Below are positions 47,572-56,551 of a stretch of 64,000 nucleotides of DNA, piece after piece. A program made the translations under genes and the position numbers. The notes below the pieces were generated by a model. The model saw only the letters and a list, made by a program, of their open reading frames with translations. It did no database searches and was not told the DNA's origin. Numbering within the stretch: the first letter of the stretch is position 1; each line of letters starts with the position of its first letter. This stretch comes from Ensifer oleiphilus (lineage in GTDB: Bacteria; Pseudomonadota; Alphaproteobacteria; Rhizobiales; Rhizobiaceae). Where the stretch lies: NCBI RefSeq assembly GCF_013371465.1, contig NZ_JABWDU010000002.1:248001-312000 (forward strand), read 5' to 3'.

Positions 47572-48333
47572 TCAATAGGATTGGATGGAGGCGAGAGAGC
47601 GCTTGGCAAAACGCTGGAAGTCGCTCGGATTGTCGTGCTCGGCGATGAAATAGCGCGCCTTGGTGGCCGAGAGCGCCTGGAACAGCCCCTTCCAGTCGAC
47701 CGTACCTTCGCCAACATCGGCCCAGCCGTCCTCGTCCTTCTTCTCGCCTGATGGCGCGATGTCCTTCACATGCACGGCGGTGATCCGGTCGGCATATTTC
47801 TTGATCCAGGCGATCGGATCGGCGCCGCCGCGGATGATCCAGGCGATGTCGGCTTCCCAGGACAGATCCGGCCCGCCGGCAAAGATCAGGTCCTGCGGAA
47901 TGCTGCCATCCGGCAGGGCTGCGAATTCGAAGTCATGGTTGTGCCATCCGAAGATCAGGCCAGCCTCGCGATAGGGCTTGCCGGCTTTCTGCAGGCGCTC
48001 GCCGAAGGCGCGCCATCCGGCAGCATCCGTCGGGCGGTGTTCCGGCAGCAAGTAAGGGCAATAGATCGCCTGGATGCCAAGCGCCTTGGCGATTTCGAGC
48101 ACCCGCGCCGGATCGCTCTCGAGCATATCGAGGCCGAAATGGGCCGTCGGCATGGCCAGGCCATTGTCGTCGAGACCGCTCTTGAAACTTGCGATTTCGG
48201 CATCGCTGAGCGCCGCATAGAGCGCACCATAGCCTTCGACCTGGCTGTAGCCAGCCTCGCCAAGCGCCTTCAAAACGTCGGCAAAGGGCGGAAAATTGCG
48301 GGCACTATAGAGCTGGAAACTGACGTCTTTCAT
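47572..48333 (-). CDS. Sugar phosphate isomerase/epimerase (TIM barrel)
   Basis: A 253-residue xylose-isomerase-like TIM-barrel protein. The start chosen follows GAGGAGG. Landmarks: FQLYSARNFPPFADVLKALGEAGYSQVEGYG, GLIFGWHNHDFEF (His/Asp metal ligands), LSWEADIAWIIRGGADP and YFIAEHDNPSDF (Glu ligand). Enzymes of this group interconvert keto and aldo sugars or their epimers and occur in many rhizobial sugar operons beside Gfo/Idh/MocA dehydrogenases, as here. The exact substrate is unknown. Confidence 0.9.
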   Translation of the reverse strand: MKDVSFQLYSARNFPPFADVLKALGEAGYSQVEGYGALYAALSDAEIASFKSGLDDNGLAMPTAHFGLDMLESDPARVLEIAKALGIQAIYCPYLLPEHRPTDAAGWRAFGERLQKAGKPYREAGLIFGWHNHDFEFAALPDGSIPQDLIFAGGPDLSWEADIAWIIRGGADPIAWIKKYADRITAVHVKDIAPSGEKKDEDGWADVGEGTVDWKGLFQALSATKARYFIAEHDNPSDFQRFAKRSLASIQSY

Positions 48334-48408
48334 CAAAGATCCTCCTCGGGAAATCATCGTGATCGGTCTGATCGGTGGGAACGGGACAGGGACCTCCCGC
48401 CCGTGTTG

Positions 48409-49104
48409 TCATCCCGCCCTGAGCCAGGTGTCGTAGTCCGACACCAGCAAGTGGACGGGGGATGTGTCTTCCTCGATCGCCGAGAAGCGACCGACGGGTT
48501 CGCGGAAGTAATTGTCCGTGAGGTCGTCGTTGACGGTCGAAACCTCGCCCATCAACACGTCTCCATCCTCCGCCCAGAAGGCGTGCCAGTTGCCGGGCAG
48601 AAGCGTCACGCTCTCGCCGGGAAGGAGCTTCAGCAGATCGCCGGCCTTCAGCCTTCTCAGCCGCGCATCGGTCGCAACCTCGACATCGCTGTCCTCATCG
48701 ACGCTGCCGTCGGGGCGCGAATTGTACATCTGCAGCACCAGCGTGCCGCCGCCGCGGTTGATGATGTCCTCGGTCTTGATGGCGTGGCGATGCAGCGGAT
48801 TGACCTGTCCGTTCAGGGTGATCATCAGCTTTTCGGCATAGACCATGCCCTGCCCCGCCCTGAGGTTCGAGGCATCGCCGTTGCGAAGCGTAAAGAGCAC
48901 CAGGCCGAATTCGTCGAAACGGCCCTTGCCGTAATCGGTAATGTCCCAGCCGAGGCGGGCATCGAAGATGGCAGGGCAATCGGAGGCGACACGCGCCTTC
49001 AGCTCCTCCGGCTTCCAGTAGGCAAAGGGTGGAAGCGTGAAGCCGAAGCTGCGCATGAAGGCATCGCTACGGGCGATGATGTCGTTGACGTGGCTACGTT
49101 TCAT
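48409..49104 (-). CDS. D-lyxose/D-mannose ketol-isomerase
   Basis: A 231-residue cupin-fold D-lyxose isomerase-family protein, which interconverts D-lyxose/D-xylulose and D-mannose/D-fructose. Recognised by YGKGRFDEFGLVLFTLRNG, MVYAEKLMITLNGQVNPLHRHAIKTEDIINRGGGTLVLQMY (Mn ligands His, His, Glu) and LPGNWHAFWAEDGDVLMGEVSTVNDDLTDNYF. Its place next to a beta-mannosidase gene supports a role on mannose released from mannosides, giving fructose. Confidence 0.9.
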   Translation of the reverse strand: MKRSHVNDIIARSDAFMRSFGFTLPPFAYWKPEELKARVASDCPAIFDARLGWDITDYGKGRFDEFGLVLFTLRNGDASNLRAGQGMVYAEKLMITLNGQVNPLHRHAIKTEDIINRGGGTLVLQMYNSRPDGSVDEDSDVEVATDARLRRLKAGDLLKLLPGESVTLLPGNWHAFWAEDGDVLMGEVSTVNDDLTDNYFREPVGRFSAIEEDTSPVHLLVSDYDTWLRAG

Positions 49105-49110
49105 GATGGG

Positions 49111-51585
49111 TCACCCCTTTCCCTGGCAGGATTCAAGATCGAACACGGCAAAACGTGGCATCACACCTTCGGCGAATCGCGTCTTCGGCGTGAAGCGGAT
49201 GACCTTGGTTTCCCCTGCAGTCAGATCGAAGGCATTGTCGGAGTAGCGCCCGGCAACATCGGCCTCGATCATCACATGCAGGGCCAAGCCGGCGGCCGTG
49301 ACTGAAACGTCGAAGACACCGTCATCCGCCGGCGCTACGGCAAGCGTCAGCCCGGAAGGCTGAAGATCGAGCGCCTTGTAGGTTGCGTTCACGTGATGCC
49401 CCTCGCCCCGCATGCCGTTGGATGCCTCGAAGGACCAGAACAACAGCGCGTTGGCGGGGATGTCGCGTGCAGCGATGCTCACCAGGGTCGTGGCCCGGTC
49501 CGGCGGGCATGTGCCGGCTGCTGCCATCAGCGGTTCGCGCTTGCCGTCAAGCGTGACGACGAAGGCCTGCAGCTCCACCGTCACCGGCGCGGCGGTGTCG
49601 TTGACCATCGAGAATCTGATCTCCCTGCCGTCGTTTGACGGAATGGCGGCAACGGCCACCGGCTGGAAGAAGCGCCGCACCATGTAGTGCATTGCCTTCC
49701 AGCTGCCGCCGTAATCGAGGCTCGACCAGGAGGCCACCGGCCAGGTGTCGTTGAGCTGCCAGTAGAGCGTGCCCATGCAATGGGGCTTGAGCGAGCGCCA
49801 GTAGTCGACGGCCGTGCGGATCGCCAGCCCCTGCTGGATCTGGCTCAGATAGACAAAGTTTGGAAAGTCCTTAGGAAATCGGAAGTAGCGGAACATCGTG
49901 CCGGCGATGCGCTCGTTGCCGCCGACATTCTTCTGGTGGCTCTCGATCACCGGGGCGGCAATGTTCAGATCCTTCTCAGCCGCAAACTGGCGAATGACCG
50001 GCATCGACGTATAGGACTGGAAGCCGAACTCCGAGCAGAAGCGCGGTCGCACGGAGCGGTAATTGTCGAAGGACTTGTTCTCGTGCCAGACCGACCAGTA
50101 GTGCATGTCGCCGGAACCGTCCGAATGCCAGGCGTCGCCGAAATCGAGATAGCCGGATGCCGGGCTTGAGGGCCACCACAACGCCTCCGGCAAGGCGCCC
50201 TTCAGCGCCACTTCCACCGTCCGGTTCAGCCGGTCATAGGAAACGAGATAACGGTCGCGATCCTTGCGCGGCTCGTCGAACCAGGTGAGCGCACCGACCA
50301 GCTCGTTGTCGCCGCACCAGAGCGCGATCGACGGATGAGAGGACAGGCGTTTGACCTGGTAGTCGACTTCGGCGGCAACATTGTCGAGGAAATCCGGCGT
50401 CGAGGGATAGAGATTGCAGGCGAACATGAAGTCCTGCCAGACCATCAGGCCCAGCCGGTCGCAAAGATCGTAGAACCAGTCCGGCTCGTAGAAGCCGCCG
50501 CCCCAGACGCGGATCATGTTCATGTTGGCATCGACCGCCGACGTCAGCAGGTCCTCGATACCCTCTGGCGTTACCCGCGACATTAGCGCGTCGGCCGGTA
50601 TCCAGTTGGCGCCCCGGCAGAAGATCTCCCGACCGTTGACGCGGAAGGCAAACCGGCTGCCCGCGTCGTCCTTGTCAGTCAGGAGTTCGATCGTGCGAAA
50701 ACCGATCTGTCGGCTCACATGCTCCTGCGGCACCTCGACAGTCAGCAGCGAAAGGTTTTGCTCGCCGCTTCCGGCCGGCCACCAGCGTTTCGGCGCAGTC
50801 ACGGTAAAGACATGGGTGATCCGGGTCTCCCCAGTCCCGACGGCGCAATCGAGCCGCTCCCTCTGGTCGTCGAGCGAGAAATGAATGGGCAGGATGCCCG
50901 GGCCGTCAGAGAAAAGCGTGACGGTCACCTGCAGATCGACCGATCCGTCGTCGAGCCAGATCTGTTTTGTCGTAACATGCTCGATGCGAGCGATCTCCAG
51001 CCGCCGCAGCGCCAGCGTTCCGTAAACGCCAAGCGGCGCAATCGCGATGTTCCAGTCCCAGCCGAAGTGGCACTGGGGCTTGCGCAGCATGTTGCCGTTG
51101 GCGATCGGCGAGTTGCCGGGGTGATAGGGCACGTAGAAGGGCTGGGCCGCCTGCCGGCGCGCGCCCTCAGCTATCGAGGACGGCAGCACGATGCGGATGC
51201 GGTTTTCACCCGCGACCAGCGCGCGTGACACATCCGGGCGATGGCGGCGGAAGCAATTGTCGGCTTCGAGCACCATCAGGTCGTTGACGAAGACGGAGGC
51301 GACCGTGTCGATGCAGTCGAGGTCGAGATACCAGTAGCCGCCGAGATCGCCTGAAGCGATCGACACCGTGCGCTCGATCACCCAGTCCTTGTGCGCGACC
51401 CACTGAACGTCGTCCTCGTTGCGGCCTACATAGGGGTCGTCGATGATGCCGGCCCTTTGCAGCGCCGTGTGCACGTCGCCCGGCAGCACCATGGGGACGG
51501 CATGGCTTTGGTCGCTGGCAATGAGCTGCCAGTCGCCTGAAAGGTCGAGATGGACAGCGGTTCGGTTCAGGTCCTCTAAGAGCAT
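49111..51585 (-). CDS. Glycoside hydrolase family 2 beta-mannosidase
   Basis: An 824-residue cytoplasmic GH2 enzyme without signal peptide. The order sugar-binding domain, Ig-like domain, TIM barrel and C-terminal domain is complete. Motifs: VWGGGFYEPDWFYDLCDRLGLMVWQDFMFACNLYP, the acid/base Glu in ALWCGDNEL and the nucleophile Glu in FCSEFGFQSY. These are the beta-mannosidase versions of the GH2 signatures. It cleaves terminal beta-D-mannosyl residues of imported oligosaccharides. The start is the ATG at 51585; a GTG two codons upstream is possible. It sits between the ABC ATPase gene and the mannose isomerase gene. Confidence 0.92.
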   Translation of the reverse strand: MLLEDLNRTAVHLDLSGDWQLIASDQSHAVPMVLPGDVHTALQRAGIIDDPYVGRNEDDVQWVAHKDWVIERTVSIASGDLGGYWYLDLDCIDTVASVFVNDLMVLEADNCFRRHRPDVSRALVAGENRIRIVLPSSIAEGARRQAAQPFYVPYHPGNSPIANGNMLRKPQCHFGWDWNIAIAPLGVYGTLALRRLEIARIEHVTTKQIWLDDGSVDLQVTVTLFSDGPGILPIHFSLDDQRERLDCAVGTGETRITHVFTVTAPKRWWPAGSGEQNLSLLTVEVPQEHVSRQIGFRTIELLTDKDDAGSRFAFRVNGREIFCRGANWIPADALMSRVTPEGIEDLLTSAVDANMNMIRVWGGGFYEPDWFYDLCDRLGLMVWQDFMFACNLYPSTPDFLDNVAAEVDYQVKRLSSHPSIALWCGDNELVGALTWFDEPRKDRDRYLVSYDRLNRTVEVALKGALPEALWWPSSPASGYLDFGDAWHSDGSGDMHYWSVWHENKSFDNYRSVRPRFCSEFGFQSYTSMPVIRQFAAEKDLNIAAPVIESHQKNVGGNERIAGTMFRYFRFPKDFPNFVYLSQIQQGLAIRTAVDYWRSLKPHCMGTLYWQLNDTWPVASWSSLDYGGSWKAMHYMVRRFFQPVAVAAIPSNDGREIRFSMVNDTAAPVTVELQAFVVTLDGKREPLMAAAGTCPPDRATTLVSIAARDIPANALLFWSFEASNGMRGEGHHVNATYKALDLQPSGLTLAVAPADDGVFDVSVTAAGLALHVMIEADVAGRYSDNAFDLTAGETKVIRFTPKTRFAEGVMPRFAVFDLESCQGKG

Positions 51586-51675
51586 TTCCACATTCCGTTG
51601 ATCCCCGGCGACGGTGCCGGCATGCCAGTGTGTCGAAACGCGCCGGGTGATGGAAGCCGGCGCGTCTCGCAATGT

Positions 51676-52767
51676 TCAAAGACGGTTTTCGCTCACCGCG
51701 TCAAAGATCGAGGCGACCGCCATGTCGAAGGACAGCGTGACCGCCGTTCCCGGCTTGTAGCGCCGCTGCCCGGCGATGCGCACCGACATCGACTGTCCGG
51801 CAAGCTTCAGCCAGAGCAGATTGTCGGCGCCCATCGGCTCCTCGATATCGACGACGGCCTGATGCGACGGCTGGCCGCTCGATGCCTCGTCGACGCGCAC
51901 ATGCTCGGGCCTGACGCCGAGAACGACCTTCTGCCCTGCCTTGAAGGGCCCACGCGACGGATAGGCCGACACGTCGAAATCGACGCCATTGGCATGCACG
52001 AAGGCCCGATCGTCTCTCAGTTGCAACTCGCCGCGGAAGAAGTTCATCGACGGCGAGCCGATGAAGCCGGCGACGAACAGGTTCTCCGGCGCATTATAGA
52101 TCGTCATCGGATCGGCAAGCTGCTGGATGACGCCGCTCTTCATCACCGCGATGCGATCGGCCAGCGTCAATGCCTCGATCTGGTCGTGGGTGACGTAGAT
52201 CATGGTGTTCTTCAGCGACTGATGCAGCCGCTTGATTTCCACGCGCAACTCCGAGCGCAGCTTGGCATCGAGGTTCGACAACGGCTCGTCGAACAGGAAC
52301 ACGTCGACATCGCGCACCAGCGCCCGGCCGATCGCCACGCGCTGGCGCTGGCCACCGGAAAGCTCGGCGGGCTTGCGCTTCAAGAGCGGCTGGATCTGCA
52401 GGATTTCGGCGGCGCGGCTGATCCGCCGGTCGATCTCGGTCTTCTCGACCTTCGCCACCTGGAGCCCGAAGGAGAGGTTCTTCTCCACCGACATCTGCGG
52501 GTAGAGCGCGTAGGACTGGAACACCATGCCGATGCCGCGGTCCTTGGGCTCCTCCCAGGTAACGTTCTTGTTCTTGATGAAGATCTGGCCGTCGCTGACA
52601 TCCAAGAGGCCGGCGATGCAGTTGAGCAAGGTCGACTTGCCGCAGCCGGACGAGCCGAGCAGCACCAGGAATTCGCCGTCCTTGATGTCGAGGTTGAGCG
52701 TGTCGAGCACAGTGACGGCACCGAAGCTCAACGACAGATCCTTGACCGATACGCTGACGTTTTCCAT
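51676..52767 (-). CDS. Carbohydrate ABC transporter ATPase (MsmK/UgpC type)
   Basis: A 363-residue CUT1-type ATPase with Walker [10 protein letters not shown] (about 37-45), the Q-loop VFQSYALYP, the signature LSGGQRQR, Walker [17 protein letters not shown] and a C-terminal OB-fold regulatory domain (residues ~235-363). It completes the importer with the two permeases and binding protein and drives uptake. It starts four bases after the second permease gene and ends 90 bases before the mannosidase start. Confidence 0.93.
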   Translation of the reverse strand: MENVSVSVKDLSLSFGAVTVLDTLNLDIKDGEFLVLLGSSGCGKSTLLNCIAGLLDVSDGQIFIKNKNVTWEEPKDRGIGMVFQSYALYPQMSVEKNLSFGLQVAKVEKTEIDRRISRAAEILQIQPLLKRKPAELSGGQRQRVAIGRALVRDVDVFLFDEPLSNLDAKLRSELRVEIKRLHQSLKNTMIYVTHDQIEALTLADRIAVMKSGVIQQLADPMTIYNAPENLFVAGFIGSPSMNFFRGELQLRDDRAFVHANGVDFDVSAYPSRGPFKAGQKVVLGVRPEHVRVDEASSGQPSHQAVVDIEEPMGADNLLWLKLAGQSMSVRIAGQRRYKPGTAVTLSFDMAVASIFDAVSENRL

Positions 52768-52771
52768 GCCC

Positions 52772-53749
52772 TTACCCTTTCACTGCGCCGGCGGCGATGC
52801 CGCGGACAAAAAGCCGCCCGGAGACGAAGTAGACGAAAAGCGGAACGGCGCCTGTGAGGATGGTCGCCGCCATGTTGACGTTGTATTCCTTCACGCCCTG
52901 CACCGAGTTGACGATGTTGTTGAGCTGAACGGTCATCGGGTAGTATTCGGGCCTTGTGAACACGACGCCGAACAGGAAGTCGTTCCAGATACCGGTCACC
53001 TGCAGGATCATGGCGACGACGAAGATCGGCATCGACATCGGCAGCATGATGCGGAAATAGATCGTCCAGAAACCGGCACCATCAACGCGCGCCGCCTTGA
53101 ACAGCTCTTCCGGCAGGCCGGCGAAATAGTTGCGGAACAGAAGCGTCAGGATCGGCATGCCGAAGATCGTGTGCACGATGATCAGCCCGGTCAGCGAGCC
53201 ATAGACGCCAAGCTCGCGCAGCACGATGACGATCGGGTAGATCATTACCTGATAGGGGATGAAGGCGCCGACGATCAGGATGGTGAAGAACAGGTCCGCA
53301 CCCTTGAACCGCCAGTTGGCAAGCGCGTAACCGTTGATCGAGGCAATCGCGATCGACACGATTGTCGAGGGAACGGTAATGCGCACCGAGTTCCAGAAGC
53401 CGCGCGAAAGCCCGTCACAATTGAGGCCGGTGCAGGCGCTCGACCAGGCCTTGACCCAGGGCTCGAAGGTGATTTCAAGCGGCGGTGCAAAGATGTTGCC
53501 GAGCCGGATTTCCGGCATGCCCTTCAGCGACGTCATGATCATGACGTAGAGCGGCAGCAGATAGTAGAGCGCCACGACGATCAGGGTGCCGTAGATCATG
53601 ATGTTGCGGCCCGAAAGCGCCCGGCGCGGCTTTCGGCCCCGTGGACCCGCCTGGGTCGCCCGCGCCTGGACTTTTTCCGCTTCGGGCTCGATGCCCGCGT
53701 CGATTGTGTTGAAAGCGACGATCTCAGGCACGCTTGCGCCCTCCCCCAA
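52772..53749 (-). CDS. Carbohydrate ABC transporter permease (MalG type)
   Basis: A 325-residue permease of the CUT1 MalG class. A long polar N-terminal extension (about 45 residues) precedes six TM helices. The EAA loop is [24 protein letters not shown] (about residues 216-239) and contacts the ATPase. It overlaps the upstream permease gene by 26 bases, a strong sign of co-translation. It forms a channel with the MalF-type subunit. Confidence 0.92.
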   Translation of the reverse strand: MGEGASVPEIVAFNTIDAGIEPEAEKVQARATQAGPRGRKPRRALSGRNIMIYGTLIVVALYYLLPLYVMIMTSLKGMPEIRLGNIFAPPLEITFEPWVKAWSSACTGLNCDGLSRGFWNSVRITVPSTIVSIAIASINGYALANWRFKGADLFFTILIVGAFIPYQVMIYPIVIVLRELGVYGSLTGLIIVHTIFGMPILTLLFRNYFAGLPEELFKAARVDGAGFWTIYFRIMLPMSMPIFVVAMILQVTGIWNDFLFGVVFTRPEYYPMTVQLNNIVNSVQGVKEYNVNMAATILTGAVPLFVYFVSGRLFVRGIAAGAVKG

Positions 53750-54632
53750 ATTCGAGATAGGCCCAGGGCACGATGATGATGGCGACAGTCACGAGCATCA
53801 TGGTCGAGGCGGCAAAGCCCTGGCCGAGATTCTGCGCCTGGAACATGTAATCGTAAACGTATTTGGCCGGCACTTCCGAAGCGATTCCCGGGCCGCCGCT
53901 CGTCTGCGCCACGACGAGGTCGTAGACCTTGACGATGCCACTCGCGATGATCACCAGCGTGGTGATGAAGACGCCGCGCATCATCGGGATGATCACCAGC
54001 AGATAGGTCTTCCACATCGGGATCCCGTCGACGCGGGTCGCCTTCCATATGTCCTCGTCAATGCCGCGCAAGCCGGCGAGCATCAGGCACATCACGAGCC
54101 CGGTTCCCTGCCAGAGTGCGGCAATCAGGATGCCGTAGATGACGATGTTGGAATTGTAGAGCGGATCGAAGGCAAAGCTCGTCCAGCCGAGCGAGCGCAC
54201 CACCGACTGGATGCCGAATTCCGGGTTGAGCAACCACTGCCACACGAGGCCCGTCACGATGAAGGACAGCGCGAAGGGATAAAGCATGATCGTGCGGAAA
54301 GTGTTTTCAAATCGGATCTTCTGATCCATCAGCGCTGCGAGCACGAAGCCGATGACGAGGCTGAAAACCAGCGAGAAGAACCCGTAAATCAACAGGTTCT
54401 GGACCGACATGAGCCAGCGCGGCGCCGCCCAGAGCCGCTCGTACTGATCAAGGCCGACGAACGAGAGCCGCGGCAAGAGCTTGGAATTGGTGAAGGAATA
54501 GACGACCGTCCAGATCGTGCCGCCGAGGAAGATGACCACGGCCGTCAGGATCATCGGGACGGAGGCAAATTTCGCATTCAGGTTCCGCGACCACTGGTTC
54601 GGTCGACCCGAACCGCGTGTGTGACCCGCCAT
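53724..54632 (-). CDS. Carbohydrate ABC transporter permease (MalF type)
   Basis: A 302-residue CUT1 permease with about six TM helices. The EAA motif is EDIWKATRVDGIPMWKTYLLVIIP, and FVGLDQYERLW near the N-terminus is typical of MalF-type subunits. It pairs with the MalG-type permease. It is 211 bases after the binding-protein gene, with a strong hairpin in between. The substrate is inferred from neighbours as a beta-mannoside or related oligosaccharide. Confidence 0.92.
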   Translation of the reverse strand: MAGHTRGSGRPNQWSRNLNAKFASVPMILTAVVIFLGGTIWTVVYSFTNSKLLPRLSFVGLDQYERLWAAPRWLMSVQNLLIYGFFSLVFSLVIGFVLAALMDQKIRFENTFRTIMLYPFALSFIVTGLVWQWLLNPEFGIQSVVRSLGWTSFAFDPLYNSNIVIYGILIAALWQGTGLVMCLMLAGLRGIDEDIWKATRVDGIPMWKTYLLVIIPMMRGVFITTLVIIASGIVKVYDLVVAQTSGGPGIASEVPAKYVYDYMFQAQNLGQGFAASTMMLVTVAIIIVPWAYLEFGGGRKRA

Positions 54633-54733
54633 GTTTCGTTCCTCCGGAACTGCATTCTGCTTCGGATGACGGGCAGAAAGTGCGCGAAGGAAGATCCCCC
54701 GGCAGCCGCCTCGTCACGTTGACAGCCCTCCCC

Positions 54734-54764
54734 GGTCCGTGTCGAAACCGGTTCGACACGGACC
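54734..54764 (-). repeat. Strong 13-bp hairpin after the binding-protein gene
   Basis: GGTCCGTGTCGAA and TTCGACACGGACC are exact inverted arms around a five-base centre, with no T tract on either side. Such stems after binding-protein genes protect the upstream mRNA and make the binding protein more abundant than the permeases. Confidence 0.6.
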
Positions 54765-54843
54765 GACGGCACGGCTAGCGCCACGCCGAACGGGAGACCA
54801 GGGCCGGCCACGCCTGGGCGGCCGGCAGGTCAGAGCTGGTCGG

Positions 54844-56079
54844 TCACTCCGCCGAGGCGATGATGTCGGTAAAGCGCTTTTGCGCATCTTCCGGCGTCAT
54901 CGACGCATTGGCGAAGAACTCCGAGAACAGATCCTCCTTCTGTTTCTGGCTGTCGGCCGACAGAAGCTGGTCCGTGCCCTGGATCACGTTGCCCTTGGCA
55001 AGAATGTCCAGGCCCTTCTTCATGCAGTCGTTGGCGGCAGCAAGGTCGACGTCACCACGCACCGGCAGCGAACCCTTCTTCAGGTTGAACGCAACCTGCG
55101 TCGCAGGGCTCAGCAGCGTCGATGCCAGCACTTCCTGCGCCTTGGACTTTTCCTCGTCCTTCAGAAGCGGGAAGTAGAAGGCGTCGCCACCGGTCGAGAT
55201 GACCTCGTTGACGCCGAGACCCGGCAGGCAGGTGTAGTCCGTTCCGGCCTTCTGGCCGGCAAGCTGGAACTCGCCTTGCGCCCAGTCGCCCATGATCTGC
55301 CCGCCGGCCTTGCCGGTGATGACCATGTTCGTCGCCTGGTTCCAGTCCTGTACATTGGTGCCCTTCGACATCCGGCGCGCATCGTCCGCAGCTTTGAACA
55401 CCTTGGCGATTTCGGGACCGGCGGCCACTTCCTCGTCCTTGTCGCCAAAGACCTTCTGGAACGTATCCTTGCCGGCAATCGCCACCATCAGCACGTCGAA
55501 CGCACCAGCGGCCTGCCACGCCTGTCCGCCGACGGCGAGCGGCACGATGCCGGCCTTTTCGAGCGCCGGCGCTGCTGCGACGAACTCGTCCCAGTTCTTC
55601 GGCACGTCGACGCCCGCCTGCTTGAAGGCGGCATTCGACAGCCAGAGCCACTGCCAGGAGTGGATGTTGACCGGTGCGCAATAGATCTTGCCATCGATGG
55701 TGCAGGAATCGAGCAGGCTTGCCGGCTTGATGATGTCCTTCCATTTCTCCCTGGTCGCGACATCGGTAAGGTCGCGCATCAGCCCGGCTTCGACAAGCTC
55801 CTCAGCCTGGCGACCATGGTTGAACTGCGTGGCTGCCATCGGGTCGCCACCGGTGATGCGGCTGACCATGATCGGCCGCGCCGTGCTGCCCGCGCCGGCG
55901 ATTGCACCGTCAACCCAATGGTTGCCGGTCGCATCGAAAGCCTTTGCGAGTTCGGCCACTGCAGCCGCCTCGCCGCCCGATGTCCACCAATGGGTTACTT
56001 CAAGATCTGCTGCACTTGCCGCACCGAGCGGCAGCGCCACCGTCACCGCCAAAGCGGCCGCGAAAGAACGTAAATTCAT
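54844..56079 (-). CDS. Carbohydrate ABC transporter binding protein (CUT1)
   Basis: A 411-residue periplasmic sugar-binding protein with a Sec signal peptide (ending GAASA). The mature start LEVTHWWTSGGEAAAVAELAKAF and the later FNHGRQAEELVEAGLMRDLTDVA, PVNIHSWQWLWLSNAAFKQAG and GGDAFYFPLLKD fit group CUT1 proteins related to the glucose/alpha-glucoside and GtsA lines. It is the first gene of the nine-gene operon. GGGAGGAG precedes the ATG, and a promoter and LacI-type operator lie directly upstream. Ligand not determined. Confidence 0.92.
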   Translation of the reverse strand: MNLRSFAAALAVTVALPLGAASAADLEVTHWWTSGGEAAAVAELAKAFDATGNHWVDGAIAGAGSTARPIMVSRITGGDPMAATQFNHGRQAEELVEAGLMRDLTDVATREKWKDIIKPASLLDSCTIDGKIYCAPVNIHSWQWLWLSNAAFKQAGVDVPKNWDEFVAAAPALEKAGIVPLAVGGQAWQAAGAFDVLMVAIAGKDTFQKVFGDKDEEVAAGPEIAKVFKAADDARRMSKGTNVQDWNQATNMVITGKAGGQIMGDWAQGEFQLAGQKAGTDYTCLPGLGVNEVISTGGDAFYFPLLKDEEKSKAQEVLASTLLSPATQVAFNLKKGSLPVRGDVDLAAANDCMKKGLDILAKGNVIQGTDQLLSADSQKQKEDLFSEFFANASMTPEDAQKRFTDIIASAE

Positions 56080-56093
56080 GAGTCTCCTCCCTC

Positions 56094-56109
56094 ACTGTAA
56101 CGTTACCGT
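56094..56109. promoter_or_regulatory. LacI-type operator of the mannoside operon
   Basis: ACTGTAACGTTACCGT is a 16-bp palindrome with one mismatch. It starts 15 bases before the binding-protein start codon and covers the expected transcription start, an ideal repressor position. Confidence 0.7.
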
Positions 56110-56113
56110 AAAA

Positions 56114-56142
56114 AACTTAGAGGAAACATTCTCAGTCCGCAA
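56114..56142 (-). promoter_or_regulatory. Promoter of the mannoside operon
   Basis: On the minus strand TTGCGG (56142-56137) and TAAGTT (56119-56114) are exactly 17 bases apart, and the operator starts five bases downstream. Confidence 0.5.
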
Positions 56143-56413
56143 CTCCCACCCCAATGAATTTAAACAGAAACTTTTGTTGCAACCTATAGGGGTGTTTACG
56201 GCCATCAAATGAACACTCGATCCTTACGGATGGATCTGGAAAGCAAAACACGACAGGCGAATATCTCACTGTTTCTGATGCATATTGCGCAAAGTGCCAC
56301 CGATTTTGCTGCATATGCTCTCTCGCAGGCGCACAATGCTTGATGCGACGGAGGCCACTCAACCAGAGTGTTTCATTCACCGCAGTGCAGCAACAAAAAT
56401 GCTCGACAGCGCT

Positions 56414-56429
56414 ACTGTATCGTTACAGA
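56414..56429. promoter_or_regulatory. Operator-like palindrome upstream of the LacI gene
   Basis: ACTGTATCGTTACAGA keeps the 16-bp pattern with two mismatched pairs. It lies 123 bases before the LacI-family start codon and could mediate autoregulation or looping with the operator at 56094. Confidence 0.5.
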
Positions 56430-56551
56430 TTTATCGCAGAACCATCTTCCCGAAGCAGGATAGCTCCTCGTCACATTTCGTATATAAGGCGAAGAAGTGA
56501 CGCGATATGGGACGGCGGGCGACAACGGCAAGGGCGGGTGTGGGGACGGCG

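Larger units (their letters stand above)
56080..56551. other. Divergent control region between the sugar operon and its LacI gene
   Basis: No gene is seen in these 472 bases. It contains the promoter and operator of the leftward operon and a second operator-like palindrome nearer the LacI gene. The base composition is lower in GC than the genes around it. Confidence 0.6.
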
